Below, one piece after another: positions 1 to 7,152 of a stretch of DNA of 25,566 nucleotides. The DNA comes from a virus. Every line of letters begins with the position of its first letter. The stretch's first letter is position 1. A program made the position numbers and the translations under genes. The stretch spans positions 1 through 25,566 of the IMG/VR virus record IMGVR_UViG_3300021961_000573, one strand, 5' to 3'. The notes under the pieces were generated by a model. It searched no databases. It was not told the DNA's origin and was given only the letters and a program-made list of their open reading frames with translations.

Positions 1-284
1 AAATTAACTCCATAAAAACCACCAGAGGCATATCTAAAGGGCAGAACAAATGGGAATCTATCCCAATATGGAAGTTTGTCTTGCCATTTTGCTTCATAAA
101 CATACATGTAGAATTTACCTAATTCTACCGATTCTGCATAATCACCAGATTGTGCTATGAGATTATTGTATGGAACACGAATTTTTCTTAATTGTTCTCT
201 AAACCAATTTAAACTTTCTCTACTTCTACTTTGTAGTTCAGATGGTTTCTGATTTTTTATTTCCTCTAGAACACTTAATGCCAT
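1..284 (-). CDS. Partial conserved phage protein downstream of gp4 (function not recognised)
   Basis: This frame is open from ATG 284-282 to the window edge, giving at least 94 residues with no stop; the C-terminus lies outside. The product begins MALSVLEEIKNQKP and contains the aromatic-rich stretch KLPYWDRFPFVLPF around residues 71-84. It has no signal peptide or obvious membrane segment. It follows gp4 on the same strand, 14 nt after the gp4 stop, and a late-promoter box (290-297) ends six positions before its ATG. In T4 the neighbour of gene 4 is gene 2 (DNA end protector), so a packaging or head-completion role is possible from position alone. I see no motif that proves it. The coding call is firm because of the long open frame, the promoter and the position. 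The function is unknown. Confidence 0.75.
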   Translation of the reverse strand, partial: MALSVLEEIKNQKPSELQSRSRESLNWFREQLRKIRVPYNNLIAQSGDYAESVELGKFYMYVYEAKWQDKLPYWDRFPFVLPFRYASGGFYGVN

Positions 285-289
285 CCATC

Positions 290-297
290 TATTTATA
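290..297 (-). promoter_or_regulatory. T4-type late promoter (TATAAATA), leaderless geometry
   Basis: The minus strand reads TATAAATAGATGGATGG. The box begins just after the gp4 stop codon. In T4 the box spans -13 to -6, which would place the start of transcription at 284, the A of the ATG of the leftmost gene. The match to the consensus is exact. The leaderless reading is inferred. Confidence 0.75.
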
Positions 298-298
298 C

Positions 299-739
299 TT
301 AAGTTAGGTGATCTTCAGTTAAAATTCTAAATTCATATCGTCTATCTTTACAATATTCATTAGCCGCTTTAAACTTTGCCTGATTGATCATGTAGGTTGC
401 AACTTCATTCATCCATCGTTGTGTTCTTCGTTTAGGTTCAGGTGGTGGTTTGAGTTGTTTCTTTGGTTTAACTTCTATGATAACTCTGCGTGATTGACCT
501 TTGTTGTCTACATACTTAATATAGAAATCAGGAAAATATCTATGAACTCTTTTATCGAGTGGTGACTTGTAAGGTATGATAACTTCTTCACTTCCCCATT
601 CTATGATATTTGGATTATTGTCGCAATAAACCATGAATCGCCTTTCCCATAAACTTCTGTATATGATGCTTGTAGGATCGCCTTTATATTTCTTATAATT
701 TTTCGGTTTGAACTTACCGCTATATGGTTTTTTGGGCAT
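299..739 (-). CDS. gp4: Head completion protein gp4 (PD-(D/E)XK nuclease fold)
   Basis: The 146-aa product matches T4 gp4 (also called gp50, 150 aa) in length and character; gp4 acts on DNA-filled heads before tails attach. The PD-(D/E)XK (TnsA-like) core is visible: E32 in the LWERRF helix, then FPDFYI with D71, then IIEVKPKK with E89 and K91. The N-terminus is very basic, fitting DNA binding. I chose ATG 739 (MPKKPYSG) because the upstream TTG at 748 adds only three residues and no ribosome site. A late promoter at 764-771 on this strand would start transcription near 758, leaving a leader of about 19 nt. The gene is divergent from gp48 at 773. The family assignment is confident. Whether cleavage is active in this phage is inferred from the intact motif. 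Confidence 0.9.
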   Translation of the reverse strand: MPKKPYSGKFKPKNYKKYKGDPTSIIYRSLWERRFMVYCDNNPNIIEWGSEEVIIPYKSPLDKRVHRYFPDFYIKYVDNKGQSRRVIIEVKPKKQLKPPPEPKRRTQRWMNEVATYMINQAKFKAANEYCKDRRYEFRILTEDHLT

Positions 740-744
740 AAATA
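737..744 (+). promoter_or_regulatory. Late promoter candidate (CATAAATA) for the gp48 operon
   Basis: CATAAATA differs from the T4 late consensus only at the first base, and the same variant occurs at 24525. The predicted start of transcription is near 750, which leaves about 23 nt of leader containing AAGAG (759-763), a modest ribosome site 9 nt before ATG 773. The box overlaps the first codons of gp4 on the other strand. Confidence 0.6.
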
Positions 745-763
745 ACAATAAACACTTTAAGAG

Positions 764-771
764 TATTTATA
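764..771 (-). promoter_or_regulatory. T4-type late promoter (TATAAATA) for gp4
   Basis: The minus strand has an exact TATAAATA ending at 764, with predicted initiation near 758 and the gp4 ATG at 739. It faces the rightward box at 737-744, so the first 8-9 nt of the two transcripts would be complementary. Confidence 0.75.
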
Positions 772-772
772 C

Positions 773-1912
773 ATGGCGTCCTTCAAAGAAATCATAAACA
801 AAATCAACAAAGCGAAACAAGCGGTCAATTCGTTAAAAGGTATTGCATCAAAATTAAGTAATCTAAATTATGAAGGCGTATTCAGCAGTGATGTACTTAG
901 AGAACAATATAATATCGCCAGAGATCGTTTAGATGCAAGACGAGAATCACTGCAATCCCAATTAGATGCTTCAAATAGATCATTTTATGAGGCTAGAAGA
1001 GATCCATCTACAACTGTTCGATATTTAACATATCCTTTATCTGATCCATGCAATAACTGGATTGCCTTCACTTCTAGGTCTAGAGTGAACGGAAATATGG
1101 ATGATTTGTTTGACATACAAATGTATATTCCTGATGGTTCTATTGTAAGTGATACTACAGTTGAATATAGTAAACAAGGAATGAGCAGAGCAAAAAGAGA
1201 AATAGATAGAGTCATATCTTCTTTTATGACAGAGGGTGCAGGTGCTGGATTTGAACAAGGGTTGGAATCTGCTGGAACCTTGGTAACTACAGGACTTCAA
1301 GCATTAGGAAATGAATTGACAGGTGGTTATACCAACTTCAAGTTTGGTCGTGCAAAAAATCCACTAGAAGAACAAACTCTTGTTGGTCCGAGTTTTAGAG
1401 AATTTAATTTTTCATTTGTTATGCACCCAAAAAGCGCAGATGAGGCGAGAGAGATTGAAGAAATATGTCGTAATTTTAAAATACTCATGTTGCCTGATTC
1501 ATACACTGATAATTATATCGAACTTTTTAATACAGAAACTAATCAAATGGAACGAGGTGAGGGAGAAGCAGAACAATACTTTAGATATCCAAATGTCTTT
1601 GATATAGAATGGCGTGGACCAATTGCTAACAGAGTTGACGGATTTATGCCATCTGTTTTAACAACTTGTAAGGTTTCTCATAGTACTGAAAGAACAGGTG
1701 TATATCATGACGGTTATCCTCTCTATACACAATTAGATTTAGGTTTTAAAGAAATCAAAATTATCACACAAGGTGGTTATAAGACATATATTGATCCTAA
1801 AACAAAAAGTGGTTCTCTTGCTATGGTTGCTCAAGACCCTAGTCAGAGAGATGCATGGTTGCAGAATCAAACTAGTTCACCAGGAAATCCAAACGGTAAT
1901 ACAGGCGATTAA
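773..1912 (+). CDS. gp48: Baseplate tail tube cap/initiator protein gp48
   Basis: The 379-aa product matches the gp48/gp54 family, which caps the hub and starts tail-tube polymerisation (T4 gp48 is 364 aa). The N-terminal ~70 residues are helical and charged. The C-terminal half carries the tube-protein-like beta domain: FNFSFVMHPKSADEAREIEEI, a helix seen in tube-fold proteins, then YFRYPNVFDIEW near residue 267, then a strand-rich end with HDGYPLYTQLDLGFKEI. A Gly/Asn/Pro tail closes the protein. It is the first rightward gene, opposite gp4, and gp53 begins two bases after its stop, so the two are co-transcribed. The choice between gp48 and its paralogue gp54 rests on length and position beside gp53. 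No second copy lies in the window. Confidence 0.85.
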   Translation: MASFKEIINKINKAKQAVNSLKGIASKLSNLNYEGVFSSDVLREQYNIARDRLDARRESLQSQLDASNRSFYEARRDPSTTVRYLTYPLSDPCNNWIAFTSRSRVNGNMDDLFDIQMYIPDGSIVSDTTVEYSKQGMSRAKREIDRVISSFMTEGAGAGFEQGLESAGTLVTTGLQALGNELTGGYTNFKFGRAKNPLEEQTLVGPSFREFNFSFVMHPKSADEAREIEEICRNFKILMLPDSYTDNYIELFNTETNQMERGEGEAEQYFRYPNVFDIEWRGPIANRVDGFMPSVLTTCKVSHSTERTGVYHDGYPLYTQLDLGFKEIKIITQGGYKTYIDPKTKSGSLAMVAQDPSQRDAWLQNQTSSPGNPNGNTGD

Positions 1913-1914
1913 AT

Positions 1915-2622
1915 ATGAGTAGTGAATATTTTAAGAATTTTCCATCAATCAATTACACTATGCCTGATGGCAAAAATATAAAGATAAAAGATATTTTTAG
2001 AAAGGTCGAAATCGAACCTGCAGTATTTGATAGTATTGTTGAATATAACTTCTATGAGATTGAAGATGGCGAAAGACCAGATGTTGTTGCATCAAAATTG
2101 TATGGTGATTCACATCTCTATTGGACTTTCTTTTTGGTAAATCAAATTGATTCATATTTAGATTGGCATAAAAGCAATTCAGAGTTTAACGAATACATAA
2201 AACAAAAGTATGAGGGTTATTGGTTAAATGCAACTCTTACTTCTGATATCATAACATCTTCTTCTAAGTTCTTATTAGGCGAAAGAATCACCAGTTCTTC
2301 TTCAGAAGGTAATGTTATATTAATTGATCCGACTTTTAAAAGAATTGGTGTTACTGGTGGTTCTTGGTCAGCAAATGATGTTGTAACAGGCGTGTTAAGT
2401 AATAAATCATTTACAGTGAATTCTGTTCAAAACAGAGTAGATGGTATTATCTACTATCAAAATTCAGATGGTCTTAAGAGAAATAGTTCAGCTTCTGGTT
2501 TTAATCCAGTGACATACTTTGATCATGAATACGAACACAACGAAGAAAAAAGGAAAATAAAAATTATAAAACCACGACTTATTAAGACAATCGTTTCTGA
2601 AGTCGCAAGATTATTATCATGA
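1915..2622 (+). CDS. gp53: Baseplate wedge protein gp53
   Basis: gp53 clamps adjacent wedges and joins them to the hub. The signature lies at residues 63-80: YGDSHLYWTFFLVNQIDS, the LysM-like helix-strand stretch of the family, preceded by FYEIEDGERPDVVASKL. The protein is 235 aa against 196 in T4. The extra length is a beta module at about residues 115-180 (FLLGERITSSSSEGNV, then NDVVTGVLSNKSF) that recurs in three other baseplate proteins here. A basic C-terminal tail (EEKRKIKIIKPRLI) follows. The stop overlaps the start of the next gene by ATGA, showing translational coupling. The assignment is confident. The role of the inserted module is unknown. Confidence 0.9.
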   Translation: MSSEYFKNFPSINYTMPDGKNIKIKDIFRKVEIEPAVFDSIVEYNFYEIEDGERPDVVASKLYGDSHLYWTFFLVNQIDSYLDWHKSNSEFNEYIKQKYEGYWLNATLTSDIITSSSKFLLGERITSSSSEGNVILIDPTFKRIGVTGGSWSANDVVTGVLSNKSFTVNSVQNRVDGIIYYQNSDGLKRNSSASGFNPVTYFDHEYEHNEEKRKIKIIKPRLIKTIVSEVARLLS

Positions 2623-4079
2623 CAGATGTAAATTTCAAGGCAGGTGAATTCGTAGTTGAATCATTTACCTTAGTCAATCAATATGGAGATTCTATCGATC
2701 TTAGAGGATTGGTATTGAATTTTCGTCTCTACGAAAACATTTATCAAAATTTTTTAACAGGAGACATTACAGTTCTTGATGGTTTAGATATCATAAAAAA
2801 CTATCGTATGACTGGTCAAGAAAACATTCGTATATCATTTAAGTCAAAAGAAGGTCTTGGTTATGTAACAGACAAAGAATTTACCATTGATAAAACATTT
2901 AGAATTTATAAGATAATCAATGTAAGTAGAAATGGTGCAGGCATACAAACACAAACTTATCAAATGAAAATTTGTGACCCTAGACTTTTCTATGCAAGAA
3001 AACAAAGAATAAGTCAAGTGTTTAGAGGTTCATGGTCAGCAATATTACAAAATGTTCTTATCAACAAGGCAAAATTTAAGATAGAAGAATTTGATCATTT
3101 CGAAGATTCATTACGAGACAATTATCAGTTCATATGTCCAAACTGGAATGTGCAACAACTTATTAACTATTGTACAAACAATGCTCAATCTTCAAATTCA
3201 GAATCATTTAAGAGAAGTATGTTCTTTTTTCAAACGCTGAATGGTGGTTTTAGATTTAAATCTATCGAAAAAATGTTCCATGATGAATTTCCTTTGTCGT
3301 TTTCTTTTACGCCTAGAAGTAATCTTGATACACAAGAAGTACCACTGGATAGTCCTCACGGTTTAAATACTCAAATATTAAGTGTTGTAAGAAGTCAGGT
3401 CTTTGACACATTACAAGGTTTGTCAGGTGGTGCGTACTCTTCATCTATGAGTGTGTATGAACCTTATACTAAAGAAGAAACTGCAAGACAGTTTGATTTA
3501 ACTGAAGTTTTTGCAAAAAAGGAAGATCATGCATCTGGATATCCAATGGTTCATGTAGATGAAGATGAGATATGGCATAGTGCAGGTAATTTAGTGTCTT
3601 CAAGTCATTCGCCAGATATCAATCAAGTTGATGTGGACTTTCCTTTAAATAAAAGTTTCTTATCATCTAAGATATATGACTATCACATAGAACATAATTT
3701 TGATAATAGACAGTTAGACCAAGAACAACAGTTTAGAGGTCGTGATAATGATGATAACAGTAGACTTAGACGAAGAGCGCTATTAGAGACTTTACAACAA
3801 AATAGAATAACAGTTCAGATACCATTGAGAACAGATTTGTCTGTCGGTCAAATGATTAAATTAATTTTACCGCCAGCAGAATCAACTGGTAATAGACAGA
3901 TATCTGATAAACTAAACGATCATAGATATCTTATAACAGATATAATGTTAGAGGCAAGTCCAGGCGAAGGCGTAGGTGTTTTAAACTTAGAATGTGTAAA
4001 AGAAAGTTTTGCAGATAAGATTAAAGACATTAGACCATTGACTGAAGTAACGAGTGGTTCACCACATATGGATGATTAA
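2619..4079 (+). CDS. gp27: Baseplate hub protein, gp27-like
   Basis: The 486-aa product is most likely the hub protein that sits beneath the tail tube and holds the spike (T4 gp27, 391 aa; also the gpD/VgrG N-terminal fold). It opens with a strand-rich tube-like domain (VESFTLVNQYGDSIDLRGL, then FLTGDITVLDG). A mixed segment (CDPRLFYARKQRISQVFRG, then NWNVQQLINYCTNNAQSS) follows, and a long C-terminal beta region contains VQIPLRTDLSVGQMIKLILPP near residue 404, typical of hub proteins of the gpD/gp27 class. Its start overlaps gp53 by 4 nt and gp5 begins one base after its stop, matching the physical gp27-gp5 contact. T4 sequence similarity is probably low, so the name rests on fold-type motifs and order. 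Confidence 0.75.
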   Translation: MTDVNFKAGEFVVESFTLVNQYGDSIDLRGLVLNFRLYENIYQNFLTGDITVLDGLDIIKNYRMTGQENIRISFKSKEGLGYVTDKEFTIDKTFRIYKIINVSRNGAGIQTQTYQMKICDPRLFYARKQRISQVFRGSWSAILQNVLINKAKFKIEEFDHFEDSLRDNYQFICPNWNVQQLINYCTNNAQSSNSESFKRSMFFFQTLNGGFRFKSIEKMFHDEFPLSFSFTPRSNLDTQEVPLDSPHGLNTQILSVVRSQVFDTLQGLSGGAYSSSMSVYEPYTKEETARQFDLTEVFAKKEDHASGYPMVHVDEDEIWHSAGNLVSSSHSPDINQVDVDFPLNKSFLSSKIYDYHIEHNFDNRQLDQEQQFRGRDNDDNSRLRRRALLETLQQNRITVQIPLRTDLSVGQMIKLILPPAESTGNRQISDKLNDHRYLITDIMLEASPGEGVGVLNLECVKESFADKIKDIRPLTEVTSGSPHMDD

Positions 4080-4080
4080 T

Positions 4081-5064
4081 ATGGATTATTTTTATGGTAT
4101 AATCGAAGATAGAAACGATCCCCAAAAACTTGGTAGAGTTCGTGTTCGTGTCTTTGGTATTCATTCAAGTGATAAGTCTATGATTGCAACTCCAGATTTG
4201 CCATGGGCTCAAGTAATGTTACCAACAACTACGGCAAGTTTGTCAGGTTTTGGTATTCAACACGGTCTAGTTGAGGGGTCTACTGTACTTCTATTCTTTA
4301 GAGATAAAGAAACAAAACAAGATCCAGTTGTTATCGGTTCTGTTCAAGGATTCAATGTTCAAAAAAGACGAAAAGATGCAGAAGGTAATCCTTTAGGTTT
4401 TAATGATCCTAGAAGACTTACAAAAAGTGCATATGACGGCACTTTAGACGGACCAGGTTCTGCAGCTGATCGTACTAGAACATTTGGTTTAGAAGGATCG
4501 CTAGAAAAATCACCAGTTGTACCTCAAAGTATCAGTGTAGATTATACAAAAAACGGTAAATCTAAAATCACAAATCCTACACCATTAGAACAACATTTCA
4601 ACATTCCCTATTATCCGTTAAGAGAATATATCAACTCTTCAGACATATCTGGTTATGCGACAGGTGATGCAGATTACTCAGCATTACTTGATGGCCCTAC
4701 AAAAGCTTCTGGTGAATACCTTGGTCCTCATCCCAAAACAAAAGCAAAACCTGAGTACCCATACAACAAGTCATTGTTTACAGAATCAGGTCACTTAGTC
4801 GAATTAGATGATACAAGAGATAAAGAAAGAATACTTGTGTATCATAGATCAGGTACATTTACAGAGATACAGCCTGACGGTGATAGACACACTAGAGTTG
4901 TACAGAGTGATTATGAAGTTGTTTGTGGTGATAAAGAAGTTACAGTATGTGGTAATGTAAAAGTTGTTGTGAAAGGAAATGCACAAATAGATATATCTGG
5001 TACAACAGATATCACATCAGTAGGTAATCTTTCTATTATAGCACCAAATATAAGATTGAACTAA
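4081..5064 (+). CDS. gp5: Baseplate central spike protein gp5-like, without lysozyme domain
   Basis: Residues 1 to ~100 form the OB-fold domain of gp5/VgrG proteins (GIIEDRNDPQKLGRVRVRVF, then PWAQVMLPTTTA, then VEGSTVLLFFRDKETKQDPVV). The middle is a Pro/Gly-rich linker. The C-terminus is a triple-stranded beta-helix: five consecutive octads of the VxGxxxxx type at residues 281-320 (VCGDKEVT, VCGNVKVV, VKGNAQID, ISGTTDIT, SVGNLSII). The length is 327 aa against 575 in T4 because the lysozyme domain is absent. I chose ATG 4081, one base after the gp27 stop, since homologues begin right before GxxEDRNDP. Starts at 4054 or 4072 would only add residues encoded inside gp27. The product is the membrane-piercing needle at the baseplate centre. 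Confidence 0.88.
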   Translation: MDYFYGIIEDRNDPQKLGRVRVRVFGIHSSDKSMIATPDLPWAQVMLPTTTASLSGFGIQHGLVEGSTVLLFFRDKETKQDPVVIGSVQGFNVQKRRKDAEGNPLGFNDPRRLTKSAYDGTLDGPGSAADRTRTFGLEGSLEKSPVVPQSISVDYTKNGKSKITNPTPLEQHFNIPYYPLREYINSSDISGYATGDADYSALLDGPTKASGEYLGPHPKTKAKPEYPYNKSLFTESGHLVELDDTRDKERILVYHRSGTFTEIQPDGDRHTRVVQSDYEVVCGDKEVTVCGNVKVVVKGNAQIDISGTTDITSVGNLSIIAPNIRLN

Positions 5065-6707
5065 TGGCTATAACACTGCCTAGAATTCCTAACGAGATTC
5101 CTTGTCCAGAGGGTGACATATTTAATTTCCCAACTGCGGCTGATCTTACAAATCTTTTAAACGAAATCGGTGATATACCCAATAAGTTGAGGGTATGGAT
5201 AGTTCAAGCGGGTGATGAAATCTCACAAGAAGTAAGAGATGAGATAAATGAAGTTATCAAAACTATAGAAGAATGGCGAGAGAGACTTGCCGATTTATTA
5301 TCACCTTACTGGAATAAAGGACTTGTAACTGCAGAGATTAGAGCAAAGTACAATGAATTAATTGCAGAACTTGTTGATGCAGTCGGTGAAAGAAGACAAC
5401 AGATTATTGATGAGATCAATAAATTAAGAAGTATGTTTGTTGTTAGAGATTGGCAGAGAGAGTGTCGACAAGCAATTACAGAATTTATCCAAGAACTTCA
5501 TATCTATGTACCAATGAAAGTTGCTGAATTGATCAGTAAGATAACCTCATTCAGTTTTAAACTTACTCTTTTTGGTATCACTATTGATGTTCTAAAGATC
5601 GCTACACGAGAAGAACAAGAAAGAATCAAATTACAAATATGTAAGAAAGTGGATTTTCTCTATAATTCAATGCCAGAGGCATATCAAACTTACGATGGTA
5701 CTTTTGGTGTAGATGATGAGAGAGCAAGATGTCAAGCAATCTGGAGTTGGTTCAAATCTGAAATACAAGATTGGTTGACGAATGGTATATTTAAACTTAT
5801 TAAGTCATTAATCAAAATCTTTAAAATTATATGGAAACTTTTAGGACTTCCTGATTTGTCAGGTCTGTTTGAGTTTGATGTTGCAGGTTTTATTAGTGCA
5901 GCTATTGGTAAATTTAAAGATAAAATTAATCAAATTAGAGAAGATTTAAAAAAGGATAACCTGAGTCAACAAGTAAGAGATTCACTTAATAAACAATTAC
6001 AATCTCTTAGAGAACAAGTATGTAAAACATTAGAGAGTTTAAATATTTTAGGTTTTGGTGTATTAGATTTACTTGGTGGTGAAATCAGAAGTACAGTGAA
6101 ATCATGTGATGAAACTATTCAGACATATATAGAAGCATTCAGAGATTTTGCAATCAATTGGAAAAAGAAATTACTCTTTGATTGGATAAAGATTATCAAA
6201 AAATTCTTTGATAAGATTGGACTTGGTTCAATCTTTAAACCTATCACAATAACTTTTTGTGACATCCTCAAACTAATAGGTTTTGACTTCAGTATACCAA
6301 GTGGTATTAGTGTTGGTCTTGCAGGTCTTGCCGCTAAAGAGATTATTGATGTTGATGACACACAAGTATTCAACAGAAATGTAACTGTAAGAGGATCAGG
6401 AACAATTTTTGAATATTTAGAGATCGAAGATAATAATGGTGCAAAGAGAAGAGTTACAAGTCAAGCAGAATTAGATGCAATACAAGAAAGAGCCGACAAG
6501 GTCAATGTTGCATATTATAAAGCAGATGGTCAGACTGATACTTTTATCGTACCAGGCGGAAAAGGAAACTTACAGGTATACATTAACAATAAGAGAGTCG
6601 TCAATGCAGCTGCTCTAGGTTTAAGTTCATATAGATTGTTTAAAAATTACATACGATTTGTTGAAACACCAAAAGAAGGTGATAATATTTCACTGGTTAG
6701 GATATAA
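5064..6707 (+). CDS. Helix-rich virion protein between gp5 and gp25; hub or tape-measure candidate
   Basis: I do not recognise a named family for this 547-aa product. Residues 1 to ~420 are almost wholly helical with charged heptads (residues 60-130 and 285-335) and three hydrophobic amphipathic stretches: ~164-181 (FSFKLTLFGITIDVLKIA), ~240-262 (GIFKLIKSLIKIFKIIWKLL) and ~366-430, ending in a Gly/Ala-rich segment (SVGLAGLAAKEI). Residues ~480-547 form a small beta module (DGQTDTFIVPGG, then LQVYINNKRV) of a kind seen in fibre and wedge proteins. It overlaps gp5 by one base (TAATG). Its length resembles T4 gp29 (590 aa, tape measure), and no other gene here fills that role. That function is inference; a membrane-active hub component is an alternative. 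Confidence 0.8.
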   Translation: MAITLPRIPNEIPCPEGDIFNFPTAADLTNLLNEIGDIPNKLRVWIVQAGDEISQEVRDEINEVIKTIEEWRERLADLLSPYWNKGLVTAEIRAKYNELIAELVDAVGERRQQIIDEINKLRSMFVVRDWQRECRQAITEFIQELHIYVPMKVAELISKITSFSFKLTLFGITIDVLKIATREEQERIKLQICKKVDFLYNSMPEAYQTYDGTFGVDDERARCQAIWSWFKSEIQDWLTNGIFKLIKSLIKIFKIIWKLLGLPDLSGLFEFDVAGFISAAIGKFKDKINQIREDLKKDNLSQQVRDSLNKQLQSLREQVCKTLESLNILGFGVLDLLGGEIRSTVKSCDETIQTYIEAFRDFAINWKKKLLFDWIKIIKKFFDKIGLGSIFKPITITFCDILKLIGFDFSIPSGISVGLAGLAAKEIIDVDDTQVFNRNVTVRGSGTIFEYLEIEDNNGAKRRVTSQAELDAIQERADKVNVAYYKADGQTDTFIVPGGKGNLQVYINNKRVVNAAALGLSSYRLFKNYIRFVETPKEGDNISLVRI

Positions 6708-6722
6708 AACACTTAAAAAGTT

Positions 6723-6730
6723 TATAAATA
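6723..6730 (+). promoter_or_regulatory. T4-type late promoter (TATAAATA), leaderless geometry, for gp25-gp6
   Basis: The sequence reads TATAAATAGTTAAATGG. The predicted start of transcription (six positions past the box) is 6736, the A of the gp25 ATG. No Shine-Dalgarno-like purine run precedes the ATG. The box is the only signal in the 28-base gap after the previous gene. Confidence 0.8.
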
Positions 6731-6735
6731 GTTAA

Positions 6736-7152
6736 ATGGTTGACATAGTAAACGAAGGAAAAACAGTTGCAGTCAAAGAAAGTTTTGCCGATTTAAACAT
6801 TCTTATGACTCCTCACCCGATCACTGGTGATATAACACTGAAAACAGACGCTGAGGCGATAAAAAGATCAGTTAGAAACATAGTGATGACTAATTTTTAC
6901 GAGAGACCATTTAAACCTAGTTTAGGAACTTCTTTGAGAAATCAACTTTTTGAGTTGAATGATCTGAGAGTAAGATCGGTAGTATCAAAGAGAGTTAAAA
7001 ACTCTTTAGAGAAGTTAGAACCTAGAATTTCAGATGTACAAATGTCGTTTGGTGAAATGGACAGTAATAATTTGTATGTAACTATTTTCTATACTATTAG
7101 AAATAGTCAAAGGACACAAGAAGTAGAATTCACAGTTAAAAGGGTAAGATAA
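6736..7152 (+). CDS. gp25: Baseplate wedge protein gp25
   Basis: The 138-aa product is a GPW/gp25-family wedge protein (T4 gp25 is 132 aa), a sheath-initiator element at the inner baseplate. The family signature is clear: HPITGDI near residue 26, then AIKRSVRNIVMTNFYERPFKPSLGTSLRNQLFE at about residues 43-75, and strands near the end with FYTIRNSQRTQEVEFTVKRVR. The start directly follows a late promoter with no leader. The next in-frame ATG is at residue 24, which would remove part of the family N-terminus. The stop overlaps the gp6 start by one base (TAATG), so gp25 and gp6 are translated together, in keeping with the known gp25-gp6-gp53 complex. Confidence 0.93.
   Translation: MVDIVNEGKTVAVKESFADLNILMTPHPITGDITLKTDAEAIKRSVRNIVMTNFYERPFKPSLGTSLRNQLFELNDLRVRSVVSKRVKNSLEKLEPRISDVQMSFGEMDSNNLYVTIFYTIRNSQRTQEVEFTVKRVR

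Noticed and set aside
740-748. TTG start at 748 for gp4
   Set aside because: It adds only three residues with no ribosome site; ATG 739 is the normal choice.
4054-4080. Upstream starts at 4054 and 4072 for the gp5-like gene
   Set aside because: They lie inside the gp27-like gene, and the family N-terminus begins at the ATG at 4081.
6708-6722. Weak inverted repeat ACTT/AAGT after the 547-aa gene as terminator
   Set aside because: The stem is only AT-rich and very short with no T-run; the late promoter explains the gap.
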